From Alistipes sp. (GTDB lineage Bacteria > Bacteroidota > Bacteroidia > Bacteroidales > Rikenellaceae), in NCBI GenBank assembly GCA_020026375.1, contig JAHHQN010000023.1, forward strand, positions 1 through 36,027: a stretch of 36,027 nt of DNA. The letters are read 5' to 3'. Below the pieces are notes generated by a model. That model did no database searches. It saw only the letters and a list, made by a program, of their open reading frames with translations, and was not told the DNA's origin. Below, in pieces: positions 1 through 7,664 of the stretch. The number at the start of each line of letters is the position of its first letter. Position 1 is the stretch's first letter. A program made the translations under genes and the position numbers.

Positions 1-9
1 CTATGGCAC

Positions 10-46
10 AAAAAAAGCAGTCCGAAAATTTCGGACTGCTTTTTCT
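10..46 (-). terminator. Rho-independent terminator closing the glyQS-ruvX-def operon
   Basis: A 10-bp stem AGCAGTCCGA (16-25) pairs with TCGGACTGCT (31-40) around a 5-nt loop. It is flanked by an A-run on the left and a T-run on the right, so it could work in both directions. It lies downstream of the leftward def gene and may also serve a rightward-facing or convergent gene outside the window. Confidence 0.85.
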
Positions 47-81
47 ATCGGGTTTCGACGGAAAGGACTTGCGTTCGGCCA

Positions 82-157
82 TTCAGGTCTGTTCAGGTCA
101 GGTCTGCTGTTCAGTTCAGTTCCACTGCCCTGCCCCCTGTCCTGCCTCCTGTCCTGC
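82..157. repeat. Short imperfect direct repeats downstream of def
   Basis: TTCAGGTC occurs at 82-89 and 92-99, CAGGTCTG at 84-91 and 99-106, and CCTGTCCTGC at 136-145 and 148-157. Together they make a low-complexity patch between the terminator and the def stop codon. No gene is visible in it. It is probably slippage-derived spacer DNA. Confidence 0.4.
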
Positions 158-195
158 ACGGTTTCGCTCGCCCCTACTGCGCTACACCGACCCGC

Positions 196-744
196 TTATC
201 GACGGGTCTTGTAGGCGCAACGGTACTTGCCCTTCGAGATGTTGGCCAGCTTGTTGCGAATCATGTTCCGGCGAATGGGCGACACACGGTCGGTGAACAC
301 ATGTCCCTCGATGTGGTCGTATTCGTGCTGAATGACCCATGCCTTCAGACCGGTGAACTCCTCGTCATGCTCCACGAAATCCTCGTCGACATAGCGCATG
401 CGAATGGAAAGCGAACGGCGGACATCGGCATTGATGCCCGGAATCGAGAGACAGCCCTCGGTATAGGTCTTGGTCTCCTCCGACATCTCATAGATTTCGG
501 CATTGATAAACGCCTTCTTGTAGTCGGCACACGAAGGGTCTTCCTCGGCCCAGGGGGTGCAGTCGACAATGAACAGGCGGATATCCTTACCAATCTGGGG
601 AGCTGCGAGACCCACGCCCTCGGCCACTTCGAGGGTCGAGAACATGTCCTCGACGAGCTTCTTCACATCTATCGAATCGGGGGTGATGTCGTGACACTTG
701 GCGCGGAGCACCTCATCACCATATACTACAATCGGATAAATCAT
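196..744 (-). CDS. def: Peptide deformylase
   Basis: This enzyme removes the N-formyl group from the initiator methionine of nascent proteins in the cytosol, using a metal-bound water. All three family motifs are present in the 182-residue product: GVGLAAPQIG (43-52), EGCLSIP (96-102, metal ligand Cys98) and QHEYDH (139-144, ligands His140 and His144, catalytic Glu141). The length is normal for a bacterial deformylase. Its ATG overlaps the ruvX stop codon by four bases (ATGA, 741-744), indicating translational coupling. It is the last gene of the leftward glyQS-small peptide-ruvX-def operon, which ends at the hairpin at 10-46. Confidence 0.97.
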   Translation of the reverse strand: MIYPIVVYGDEVLRAKCHDITPDSIDVKKLVEDMFSTLEVAEGVGLAAPQIGKDIRLFIVDCTPWAEEDPSCADYKKAFINAEIYEMSEETKTYTEGCLSIPGINADVRRSLSIRMRYVDEDFVEHDEEFTGLKAWVIQHEYDHIEGHVFTDRVSPIRRNMIRNKLANISKGKYRCAYKTRR

Positions 745-1160
745 TGGTTAAATTCCATATAACTTTGTAAAATAATCGTGGCGGAAATCTTGTCGACCAA
801 CGCCTTGTTGCGTCGTGCCATCTTACCGATTCCGCTCTCCAGCATCGTGCGGTGAGCCATCACCGACGTGAAGCGTTCGTCATGGAGGACCACCTCCTTA
901 TCGGGATAGGCCCTTTTGAGCCGAGCTACCAGCGGCTCGATGAACCGCCATGTCTCGGAAGGCGTGCCGTCCATCTGCGAGGGTTTGCCCACCACGATGG
1001 TCGAGACATCTTCCTTCCGAAAGTAGTCGGCGAGCCATTTCTCCAGTATTTTGGTATCCACGGTATCCAAACCGCCGGCAATGATGCGCAGGGGGTCGCT
1101 CACGGCGATTCCCGTGCGTTTCGTTCCGTAGTCTATTGCAAGGATGCGTCCCACGGTCAA
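741..1160 (-). CDS. ruvX: Putative Holliday junction resolvase RuvX/YqgF
   Basis: This is an RNase H-fold nuclease of the RuvX/YqgF family, linked in other bacteria to Holliday junction resolution and 16S rRNA 5' end processing. The 139-residue product shows the first acidic motif LAIDYGTKRTG (Asp10), a conserved VGKPSQMDGT segment (57-66), DERFTS (94-99), and a C-terminal KALVDKISA segment with the last acidic residue (Asp123). No ATG is available upstream in frame. The choice is TTG at 1160, whose last two bases lie in the stop codon of the upstream small peptide, or GTG two codons later (1154), which gives the usual start MGRILAIDYG. Either way it is coupled to both neighbours. Confidence 0.93.
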   Translation of the reverse strand: MTVGRILAIDYGTKRTGIAVSDPLRIIAGGLDTVDTKILEKWLADYFRKEDVSTIVVGKPSQMDGTPSETWRFIEPLVARLKRAYPDKEVVLHDERFTSVMAHRTMLESGIGKMARRNKALVDKISATIILQSYMEFNQ

Positions 1161-1270
1161 TTCATCACTTCGGCGGCTAAGCGACCCACCAGATAACCAG
1201 CACCGAAAGCGATGGCAAGGAAAGCCGCTATGACCAGAACGATACGGGTCATGGATTTCTTCTTTTCCAT
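1157..1270 (-). CDS. 37-residue single-span membrane peptide
   Basis: I do not recognise this small gene. Reading the minus strand from ATG at 1270 gives a 37-residue peptide: a basic N-terminus (MEKKKSMTR), one hydrophobic helix (about residues 9-29, with a GAGYLVG glycine-rich end) and a short tail ending in EVMN. It starts 15 bp after the glyQS stop codon and its TGA overlaps the TTG start candidate of ruvX, so it fits an operon slot exactly. The topology rule predicts the N-terminus in the cytosol. It could be a genuine small membrane protein or a leader that couples translation of ruvX. The spacing argues for a real gene, but conservation cannot be judged from one sequence. Confidence 0.65.
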   Translation of the reverse strand: MEKKKSMTRIVLVIAAFLAIAFGAGYLVGRLAAEVMN

Positions 1271-1285
1271 AAGTCCGGAAGATTT

Positions 1286-2830
1286 TTACAAATTCAACTT
1301 CTTATAAAGTTTGCGGTAGGAGCACTCCTCCTCGACCATGGCGTGCAGACGGTCAATCGACACACGCTCCTGCTCCATGGTGTCGCGGTGACGCACGGTC
1401 ACGGTGTTATCCTCCAGCGTCTGGCCGTCAACGGTCACACAGAAAGGAGTACCGATGGCGTCCTGACGACGGTAACGCTTGCCCACCGAATCCTTCTCCT
1501 CGTACACGACATTGAAGTCGTACTTGAGCTGGTTGACAATCTCCTGCGCCTTCTCGGGCATGCCGTCCTTCTTGACCAGCGGCAATACGGCCACCTTCAC
1601 GGGAGCCAGTGCGGCAGGGAACTTCAGCACGATGCGCGAATCGCCGTTCTCCAGCTTCTCGTCGGTATAGGCGGCCGACATCACCTGCAGGAACATACGG
1701 TCGACACCAATCGAGGTCTCCACCACGTAGGGAACATAGCTCTCGCCGGTCTCGGGATCGAAATAGGTCATCTTCTTGCCCGAGAACTTCTGGTGGTTCG
1801 ACAGGTCGAAGTCGGTACGCGAGTGGATACCCTCCACCTCCTTGAAGCCGAAAGGGAACTTGTACTCGATATCGGTAGCGGCGTTGGCGTAGTGAGCCAG
1901 CTTGTCGTGGTCGTGGAACTGGTAGTTCTCGTCGCCGAAGCCCAGCGCGCGGTGCCATGCCATACGGGTGTTCTTCCACTCGTTCCACCACTGCATCTCG
2001 GTGCCGGGGCGTACGAAGAACTGCATCTCCATCTGCTCGAACTCACGCATGCGGAACACGAACTGACGGGCCACAATCTCGTTGCGGAATGCCTTACCGA
2101 TCTGTGCGATACCGAAGGGAATCTTCATACGGCCGGTCTTCTGCACATTGAGGAAGTTCACGAAGATACCCTGTGCGGTCTCGGGACGCAGGTAGATGGT
2201 GTTGGCACCCTCGGCCGTAGAACCCATCTGGGTCGAGAACATGAGGTTGAACTGGCGCACCTCGGTCCAGTTGCGTGTACCCGAAATGGGGCAGGCAATC
2301 TCACAGTCGAGGATAATCTGGCGCAGCTCCGCCAAATCGTTGTCGTTCATGGCATTGGCAAAACGGGTATGAACCGCCTCACGCTTGGCCACTTCCTCCT
2401 GCACACGGGGCGAGGTGGCGCGGAATTTCTCCTCGTCGAAACTCTCGCCGAAACGCTTCTTGGCCTTGGCTACCTCCTTCTCGATTTTCTCGTCGATTTT
2501 GGCCATCCAGTCCTCAATCAGCACATCGGCGCGGTAACGCTTCTTCGAGTCCTTGTTGTCAATCAGAGGGTCGTTGAAGGCCGACACATGACCCGATGCT
2601 TCCCAAGTTTTGGGGTGCATGAAAATCGCAGCATCAAGACCCACAATATTCTCGTGGAGCTTGACCATCGAGTCCCACCAATAACGCTTGATGTTGTTTT
2701 TCAGTTCCACACCGTTCTGTCCGTAGTCGTAAACGGCTCCCAGACCATCGTAAATCTCGCTCGAGGGGAATACAAAACCGTACTCCTTGCAATGAGCAAC
2801 CAACTTCTTGAAAAGTTCTTCTTGAGTCAT
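1286..2830 (-). CDS. glyQS: Glycine--tRNA ligase, single-chain dimeric type
   Basis: This class II aminoacyl-tRNA synthetase charges tRNA-Gly with glycine in the cytosol. The 514-residue product is the alpha2 (eukaryote/archaea-like) form rather than the GlyQ/GlyS tetramer, as is usual in Bacteroidetes. Visible features are the RPETAQGIF segment (215-223), motif 2 beginning FRNEIVARQF (248-257) and followed by the FEQMEMQFF stretch, a GVDRMFLQ motif 3, and a C-terminal anticodon-binding domain (about 405-514). An insertion rich in Lys and Glu (about 110-155) precedes the active-site region. It heads the leftward operon, and a TAnnTTTG promoter box lies 48 bp upstream of the ATG. Confidence 0.97.
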   Translation of the reverse strand: MTQEELFKKLVAHCKEYGFVFPSSEIYDGLGAVYDYGQNGVELKNNIKRYWWDSMVKLHENIVGLDAAIFMHPKTWEASGHVSAFNDPLIDNKDSKKRYRADVLIEDWMAKIDEKIEKEVAKAKKRFGESFDEEKFRATSPRVQEEVAKREAVHTRFANAMNDNDLAELRQIILDCEIACPISGTRNWTEVRQFNLMFSTQMGSTAEGANTIYLRPETAQGIFVNFLNVQKTGRMKIPFGIAQIGKAFRNEIVARQFVFRMREFEQMEMQFFVRPGTEMQWWNEWKNTRMAWHRALGFGDENYQFHDHDKLAHYANAATDIEYKFPFGFKEVEGIHSRTDFDLSNHQKFSGKKMTYFDPETGESYVPYVVETSIGVDRMFLQVMSAAYTDEKLENGDSRIVLKFPAALAPVKVAVLPLVKKDGMPEKAQEIVNQLKYDFNVVYEEKDSVGKRYRRQDAIGTPFCVTVDGQTLEDNTVTVRHRDTMEQERVSIDRLHAMVEEECSYRKLYKKLNL

Positions 2831-2877
2831 TGTTCTATATCTTTAAATCCAATTATTTTATTGTCTTCTACAAACTA

Positions 2878-2885
2878 CAAAAGTA
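2878..2885 (-). promoter_or_regulatory. -7 box of the glyQS promoter
   Basis: TACTTTTG on the minus strand matches the Bacteroidetes -7 consensus TAnnTTTG. It predicts a start of transcription near 2872 and a leader of about 40 nt. No convincing TTTG -33 element is seen at the standard spacing, so only the -7 half is supported. Confidence 0.6.
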
Positions 2886-2980
2886 CAAAATAAATAGGAA
2901 TATAAGGATTTTGCGGCCAACTTTATTTCACCCACCTGCCAATATTCCCCCTGCGGAGCAGTTGCGGGACGGCTCGGCAC

Positions 2981-3019
2981 AAAAAAAATGACGACACCTC
3001 ACGGCATCGTCATTTTTTT
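2981..3019 (-). terminator. Terminator downstream of radC
   Basis: ATGACGA (2988-2994) pairs with TCGTCAT (3007-3013), with an A-run on the left and T-run on the right that extend the stem. It lies after the leftward radC gene and before the glyQS promoter, so it separates the acpP-fabF-rnc-radC unit from the glyQS operon. The 150 bp between it and the radC stop codon are GC-rich with no visible gene. Confidence 0.8.
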
Positions 3020-3169
3020 ATAGAGATTGGAACAAAAATCGGCGGCCGCTGTCCACGGCTTCACGGCGGCCCAGCTCCGGCGCAGCTCCAGGTCACTCCC
3101 CGGTCACGGCCCCGGACGACCGCAACGGTCTCCTCACCGCCCCTGTCAGCCTCTCATATCCGCCCCCTG

Positions 3170-3805
3170 TCAGCCCATCAGTCCGGCACGCGCAAAGGAG
3201 AAATCACCCTCGCGCGAGATGATGATGTGGTCCAGCAGACGGATATCGAAAAGCGCGGCGGCACGTGCCACCCGCTCGGTCAGCACCTTGTCCTGACCGC
3301 TGGGTTCGGCCGCCCCCGAGGGGTGGTTGTGAATGAGAATCATCTGGGTGGCCAGCAGTTCCAACGCCCGCTTGACAATCAGACGGTGGTCGACCACCGT
3401 GGCCTGCACACCGCCCTGACTCACCCTCTGCCGCTCCAGAATACGGTTCGACGAGGTGAGATAAACCGCCCAGCACTCCTCATGGGTGAGGGTTTCGAGC
3501 TGCGGACGGAACAGGCGCACCACATCGTCACTCGAGTTGACGGTGTCGGCCTCACGCGCCCTCACGGCGGCTATCCTGCGCCCCAGCTCCGCGGCGGCAG
3601 CGAGCATCACGGCACGGCGCAATCCCATGCCGCCCGTCATTCTCAACCGCGAGATGTCGTCGCACGACAGCGCGGCAAGCGAACCCTTCACCTCCGACAT
3701 CACCGTGGCGGCCAGTGACGCATCACCCAGCAGCACGGTCAGCAATTCGGCATCGTCGAGGGATTTGACCCCACGTGTCTGTATCTTGTCGGAGAGTTCG
3801 CTCAT
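3170..3805 (-). CDS. radC: RadC family JAB1/MPN-domain protein
   Basis: The 211-residue protein has an N-terminal helix-hairpin-helix-like part (SLDDAELLTVLLG, 15-27) and a C-terminal JAB1/MPN metalloprotein domain. The domain carries the metal site HNHPSG (159-164), a following Asp172 and an upstream Glu (Glu110). RadC was named for DNA repair, but its biochemical role remains unsettled. It starts six bases after the rnc stop codon, so it is the last gene of the acpP-fabF-rnc-radC run. The extreme N-terminus is about 10-15 residues shorter than many homologues, which often begin further upstream with a W-x-x-x-x-R-P-R motif. Confidence 0.93.
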   Translation of the reverse strand: MSELSDKIQTRGVKSLDDAELLTVLLGDASLAATVMSEVKGSLAALSCDDISRLRMTGGMGLRRAVMLAAAAELGRRIAAVRAREADTVNSSDDVVRLFRPQLETLTHEECWAVYLTSSNRILERQRVSQGGVQATVVDHRLIVKRALELLATQMILIHNHPSGAAEPSGQDKVLTERVARAAALFDIRLLDHIIISREGDFSFARAGLMG

Positions 3806-3811
3806 CGCCCG

Positions 3812-4585
3812 TTATTGAATAATTTTGTCCATTTTGTCCATCAGCACGGCACACTGCTCGTCGCTCATATACTCCGCGACGGAGAATGCGGCCTGCTGTT
3901 CGGCCTCCTTCTTCGACTCGCCCGAACCGTGGCCCACCTCGATGTTGTCAATCAACACCGTGGAGTAGAACATCGGACGGCTGGGAACATAGCTCTTGTC
4001 ATGCTCGGTGCGGAAGACAATCTGACGACGGTTCTTCTGACACCACTCGATGAGTCGGCTCTTGAAGTCGGTCTCCGACTCCGAGAGTTCGTCAATCGAG
4101 AGATACTTGGCGTAGATGTCGTTGATCAGCAGCCGGTTGACAAAGTCGTATCCCTGGTCGAGATAGATGGCTCCCATCATTGCCTCGAAAGCATCGCCAT
4201 AGATGTGTTTCTGAGGCAGTGTGACACCGCCGTTGGAAATCAGATGGCGGTCGAGACCCAGCTTGACAGCCAGTGCGTTGAGCGACTGGCGCGACACGAT
4301 TTTGGCCCTCATCTTGGTGAGGAAGCCCTCGTCGTGGCCGGGGTAATCGATAAAGAGGAAATCGGAGGTGACGGTCTCGATAACGGCATCACCCAGAAAT
4401 TCGAGGCGTTCGTTGTTCACCGACTGCCCGTCGGATAAAACCAAAGAAGCTGACTTATGAATCAAAGCCAGCTTGTAAAGTTCGATGTTATGCGGAATGA
4501 ATCCGAACATATCATCGACCATGGTATAATACGCCTTATCCTTTCCGAAGTTCCTTCTTATAGGTCTAAGTATAAGATCCAGCAC
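3812..4585 (-). CDS. rnc: Ribonuclease III
   Basis: RNase III cleaves double-stranded RNA and processes rRNA precursors. The 257-residue protein shows the signature NERLEFLGDAV (58-68), with catalytic Asp66, and the second acidic motif GDAFEAMMGAIYLDQG (130-145), with Glu134. A double-stranded RNA-binding domain follows (about 182-250), ending in the SKKEAEQQAA helix. The N-terminus has about 30 extra basic residues before the nuclease domain. The gene is 18 bp downstream of fabF and 6 bp upstream of radC, so all three are probably co-transcribed. The acpP-fabF-rnc order is common in Bacteroidetes. Confidence 0.97.
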   Translation of the reverse strand: MLDLILRPIRRNFGKDKAYYTMVDDMFGFIPHNIELYKLALIHKSASLVLSDGQSVNNERLEFLGDAVIETVTSDFLFIDYPGHDEGFLTKMRAKIVSRQSLNALAVKLGLDRHLISNGGVTLPQKHIYGDAFEAMMGAIYLDQGYDFVNRLLINDIYAKYLSIDELSESETDFKSRLIEWCQKNRRQIVFRTEHDKSYVPSRPMFYSTVLIDNIEVGHGSGESKKEAEQQAAFSVAEYMSDEQCAVLMDKMDKIIQ

Positions 4586-4603
4586 TTTGGAATAAGAACG
4601 ATA

Positions 4604-5851
4604 TTAAAGTTTTCCGAAAATCACGGTCGAGTTGTGACCACCGAAACCGAAGGTGTTGCTCAACGCATACTTCACCTCACGTTGCTGTGCGGTGCCGAGC
4701 GTCAGGTTCAACTTCGAGTCGATGTTCGGGTCGAGATTTTCACAATTAATCGTGGGGGGTACCACACCGCGGGTAATGGCAAAGACACAAGCCAAAGCCT
4801 CAACCGCACCGGCTGCTCCCAGAAGGTGACCTGTCATAGATTTGGTCGACGAGATGTTCAGGTCATAGACATGACTGCCAAACACTTCGGATACGGCCTT
4901 CAATTCAGGGAGGTCACCTGCAGGGGTCGACGTTCCGTGAACATTGATGTAATCTATATTTTCAGGCTGGATTCCGGCATCCTTCAACGCGTCCTTCATG
5001 GCCTTGATGGCACCCTTTCCTTCGGGGTGGGGCGCGGTGAAGTGGTAAGCATCAGCCGAAGCACCGCCACCGACAATCTCACAATAAATCTTCGCACCAC
5101 GCGCCTTGGCATGCTCATACTCTTCGAGGAAGAGCGCACCTGCACCCTCACCGATGACAAAACCGTCGCGGTCTTTGTCGAAGGGGCGCGAAGCGTGCTG
5201 GGGGTCGTCGTTGCGGGTCGAGAGTGCCTGCATGGAGTTGAAACCACCCACGGCAGGGATATTGACCGCAGCCTCCGAACCTCCGGTGACCATCATGTCG
5301 GCCTTGCCATAGCGAATGGCGTCGAAAGCCGAGATAAGTCCGTGGTTAGACGAAGCACATGCCGACACTGTACAGTAGTTGGGACCCATGAAGCCGTACT
5401 TCATGGAGATGAAACCGGCTGCAATGTCGGAAATCATACGAGGAATAAAGAATGGACTAAACCGCGGGATTCCTGATCCTGCGGCCCAGTCCACACACTC
5501 ATCGAAGAACGATTTGAGTCCTCCGATACCCGAGCTCCAGATGACGCCCACCTGCTCCTTGTCGATGTTGTCCATGTCCAAGGCAGCGTCCTCGACGGCC
5601 TGTGTGGCAGCGACGAGGGCAAACTGGGTGAAGAGGTCGTATTTGCGAACCTCTTTTCTGTCAAAATACTGTGACGGGTCGTAATTCTTTACTTCACAAG
5701 CGATTTGAGTCTTAAAATTTTCTGCATCGAAACGAGTAATGTGTCCTGCACCACTGACACCCTTTTCAAGATTAGAAAAAAACTCTTCTATATTGTTTCC
5801 CAGCGGGTTGATCGTACCAATGCCCGTTACAACTACTCTTCTTTCTGTCAT
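4604..5851 (-). CDS. fabF: Beta-ketoacyl-ACP synthase II
   Basis: This cytosolic condensing enzyme elongates acyl-ACP with malonyl-ACP in type II fatty acid synthesis. The 415-residue product has the thiolase fold with the Cys-His-His triad: Cys165 in VSACASSNH, His305 in NVHGTSTPAGD and His342 in KSMTGHLLGAAG. The glycine-rich C-terminal NTFGFGGHN motif is present. The length matches FabF. It follows acpP by 47 bp, so the enzyme and its carrier protein are made together. Confidence 0.98.
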   Translation of the reverse strand: MTERRVVVTGIGTINPLGNNIEEFFSNLEKGVSGAGHITRFDAENFKTQIACEVKNYDPSQYFDRKEVRKYDLFTQFALVAATQAVEDAALDMDNIDKEQVGVIWSSGIGGLKSFFDECVDWAAGSGIPRFSPFFIPRMISDIAAGFISMKYGFMGPNYCTVSACASSNHGLISAFDAIRYGKADMMVTGGSEAAVNIPAVGGFNSMQALSTRNDDPQHASRPFDKDRDGFVIGEGAGALFLEEYEHAKARGAKIYCEIVGGGASADAYHFTAPHPEGKGAIKAMKDALKDAGIQPENIDYINVHGTSTPAGDLPELKAVSEVFGSHVYDLNISSTKSMTGHLLGAAGAVEALACVFAITRGVVPPTINCENLDPNIDSKLNLTLGTAQQREVKYALSNTFGFGGHNSTVIFGKL

Positions 5852-5898
5852 AGAATTTAAGGCTGAATGCCGTGAAAAAGTTTGTGTTTTTTTAAAAA

Positions 5899-6135
5899 TT
5901 ATTTCTTGTGCTCCTCGATGTAGCTGATAGCGTCACCTACAGTGGCGATCTTCTCTGCATCCTCGTCGGGAATCTGGATATCGAAAGCCTTCTCGAACTC
6001 CATAATCAACTCTACAGTGTCAAGTGAATCTGCACCGAGGTGGTTGGTGAAGCTTGCTTCGGGTACTACTTCCGACTCCTTCACACCCAACTTGTCTACG
6101 ATAATCTCGACAACCTTTGACTGAACTTCTGACAT
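5899..6135 (-). CDS. acpP: Acyl carrier protein
   Basis: This is the 78-residue acidic four-helix carrier of fatty acid synthesis. The 4'-phosphopantetheine attachment site is Ser37 in GADSLDTVEL. It is first in the leftward acpP-fabF-rnc-radC unit and is driven by the promoter box at 6209-6216. The predicted leader is about 65 nt and AT-rich. Confidence 0.98.
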   Translation of the reverse strand: MSEVQSKVVEIIVDKLGVKESEVVPEASFTNHLGADSLDTVELIMEFEKAFDIQIPDEDAEKIATVGDAISYIEEHKK

Positions 6136-6208
6136 AATTTTAAATTTTTAGTTAAACATTTATTTTGAAATAGTTTCTATTTTGTGCAAATAGCGGTAAT
6201 GTTTTCGG

Positions 6209-6216
6209 CAAAAGTA
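6209..6216 (-). promoter_or_regulatory. -7 box of the acpP promoter
   Basis: TACTTTTG on the minus strand fits TAnnTTTG. It is one arm of a perfect 9-bp inverted repeat: CAAAAGTAA at 6209-6217 and TTACTTTTG at 6229-6237. The other arm is the -7 box facing pepE. A TTTG lies 22 bp upstream, slightly further than the usual 19-21. Confidence 0.7.
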
Positions 6217-6229
6217 ACACTTTTTTTAT

Positions 6230-6237
6230 TACTTTTG
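6230..6237 (+). promoter_or_regulatory. -7 box of the pepE promoter
   Basis: TACTTTTG on the plus strand fits TAnnTTTG and stands back to back with the acpP -7 box, with 13 bp between the two 8-mers. Its own -33 region would overlap the acpP -7 box. The predicted pepE leader is about 75 nt. Confidence 0.65.
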
Positions 6238-6319
6238 ACAAAAGCATTGCTTTTTTTATTCACAATTTTTCAGACATTTAGCACACTTTGACGTATAACC
6301 ATCTAAATATCACTATTTT

Positions 6320-7021
6320 ATGAAATCACTTCTTATCTCCAATTCGACCAATGCCGGCGAGCAATATCTGCGTTATCCCATGCCCCAAATCGAGAAATTC
6401 CTGTCGGGCGTGACCGAAATCGCCTTCGTTCCCTATGCGGCAGTGACCTTCTCCTACGACGAGTATGAGCGTCGCGTGCAGGAGCGTTTCTCGGAAATCG
6501 GCGTGACCGTGAAATCGGTACACCGCGAGGCCGACCCCGCCGGCTTTATCCGCCGTGCGCAGGCCGTGTGTGTGGGCGGCGGCAACACCTTCGCCCTGAC
6601 CCGCAAGATGCAGGAGCAGGGACTGATGGAGGCCATCTACGACAAAATCAACGAAGGCACCCCCTATGTAGGCTGGTCGGCCGGCAGTAACGTGTGCTGC
6701 CCCACCATCTGCACCACCAACGACATGCCCATCGTGCAGCCCGAATCGTTCCGCGCCATCGGTGCCGTGAAGTTCCAGATCAACCCCCACTACCTCGACG
6801 CCAACCCCGAAGGCCATGCCGGCGAGACCCGTGAGCAGCGCATTCTGGAGTACATCGAGGCCAATCCCGACATGCGAGTGGTGGGTCTTCGCGAGGGCTG
6901 CATGCTCCACTACGAGGACGGCCGTCTCGAGCTGATCGGCAAGCGCCCGATGCGTATCTTCAAGAAGGGCGAAGAGACCTACGAGGTGAACCCCGGCGAC
7001 GACCTCTCGTTCCTGCTCTAA
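6320..7021 (+). CDS. pepE: Dipeptidase E (alpha-aspartyl dipeptidase)
   Basis: This cytosolic serine peptidase of family S51 hydrolyses dipeptides with N-terminal aspartate. In the 233-residue product the nucleophile is Ser120 in GWSAGSNV, with Asp135 (TTNDMPIV) and His157 (NPHYLD) completing the triad. These are the same positions as in the characterised Salmonella enzyme, and the length also matches. The upstream GGGNTFAL (86-93) segment is typical of the family. It is transcribed alone or with the yraN-like gene 139 bp downstream; a possible terminator hairpin lies between them. Confidence 0.96.
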   Translation: MKSLLISNSTNAGEQYLRYPMPQIEKFLSGVTEIAFVPYAAVTFSYDEYERRVQERFSEIGVTVKSVHREADPAGFIRRAQAVCVGGGNTFALTRKMQEQGLMEAIYDKINEGTPYVGWSAGSNVCCPTICTTNDMPIVQPESFRAIGAVKFQINPHYLDANPEGHAGETREQRILEYIEANPDMRVVGLREGCMLHYEDGRLELIGKRPMRIFKKGEETYEVNPGDDLSFLL

Positions 7022-7062
7022 CCGCTTCGGCACGGCAGAACGCCTCACCCGATACACCCCGA

Positions 7063-7096
7063 CAGTCCTTCGCTCCACGGCGGAGGGCTGCCTTTT
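7063..7096 (+). terminator. Possible terminator after pepE
   Basis: An 11-bp stem including two G-U pairs (7063-7073 with 7080-7090) has a 6-nt loop and is followed by CCTTTT. The short T-run makes it a weak intrinsic terminator. Confidence 0.4.
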
Positions 7097-7160
7097 AAGG
7101 GAAGGCTTCAGCGGAGAGCCACTCCGCAAATTCCATACCCACCCCCAAAATACAAGCACC

Positions 7161-7523
7161 ATGACCACCGCCGAAACCGGACGTGCCGGCGAACGTGCCG
7201 CCACCGACTACCTGCGACAACGCGGCTACCAAATCCGCCACCTGAACTGGCGCGACGGCCGCTATGAGTTGGATATTGTCGCCGAAAAGGACTATATTCT
7301 ACACTTTGTGGAAGTGAAAACACGACGTGCCGGAGGGCTTACCACCCCCGAGGAGGCACTCACCCCACGCAAGGCCGCCGCCCTGCGCCGCGCCGCACAG
7401 GCCTACCTCTCACGCTATGCCCTAACCTATGAATGTCAGTTCGATCTGGCGGCCGTCGACGCCTACGACGACGGTTCGCTCGAGGTGCGTTTCACGGAGA
7501 ACGCGCTGGAACTCAACTGGTAA
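7161..7523 (+). CDS. YraN family (UPF0102) endonuclease-like protein
   Basis: This 120-residue protein has the YraN/UPF0102 pattern: GRAGERAATDYLRQRGYQI (7-25), YELDIVAEKD (35-44) and FVEVKTR (49-55). The Glu36/Asp38...Glu51-x-Lys53 arrangement is that of a restriction-endonuclease-like fold, but the family's cellular substrate is not established. The ATG at 7161 leaves a normal short N-terminus. The downstream waaA promoter begins immediately after its stop codon, so the two genes are probably separate transcripts. Confidence 0.9.
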   Translation: MTTAETGRAGERAATDYLRQRGYQIRHLNWRDGRYELDIVAEKDYILHFVEVKTRRAGGLTTPEEALTPRKAAALRRAAQAYLSRYALTYECQFDLAAVDAYDDGSLEVRFTENALELNW

Positions 7524-7524
7524 T

Positions 7525-7556
7525 TTTGCTTTTCTCAACAAATTTGCCTACCTTTG
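7525..7556 (+). promoter_or_regulatory. Promoter of waaA, full consensus
   Basis: TTTG (7525-7528), a 20-nt spacer and TACCTTTG (7549-7556) match the Bacteroidetes consensus exactly. The predicted transcript start near 7562 rules out any waaA start codon before about 7565 and supports ATG 7665 with a leader of about 100 nt. Confidence 0.8.
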
Positions 7557-7664
7557 TCCGACTGCATGGCAAAATCCATGTTGTCCACAGAGTGTATTTT
7601 CGCCTGCGGCGCAAAATCCTCGACAGGAAAACAGAACATAAACACCCTTACATCATACACGCTA

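Noticed and set aside
7554..7664. Upstream extension of waaA
   Set aside because: It overlaps a full-consensus promoter; the membrane anchor expected at the N-terminus begins at ATG 7665.
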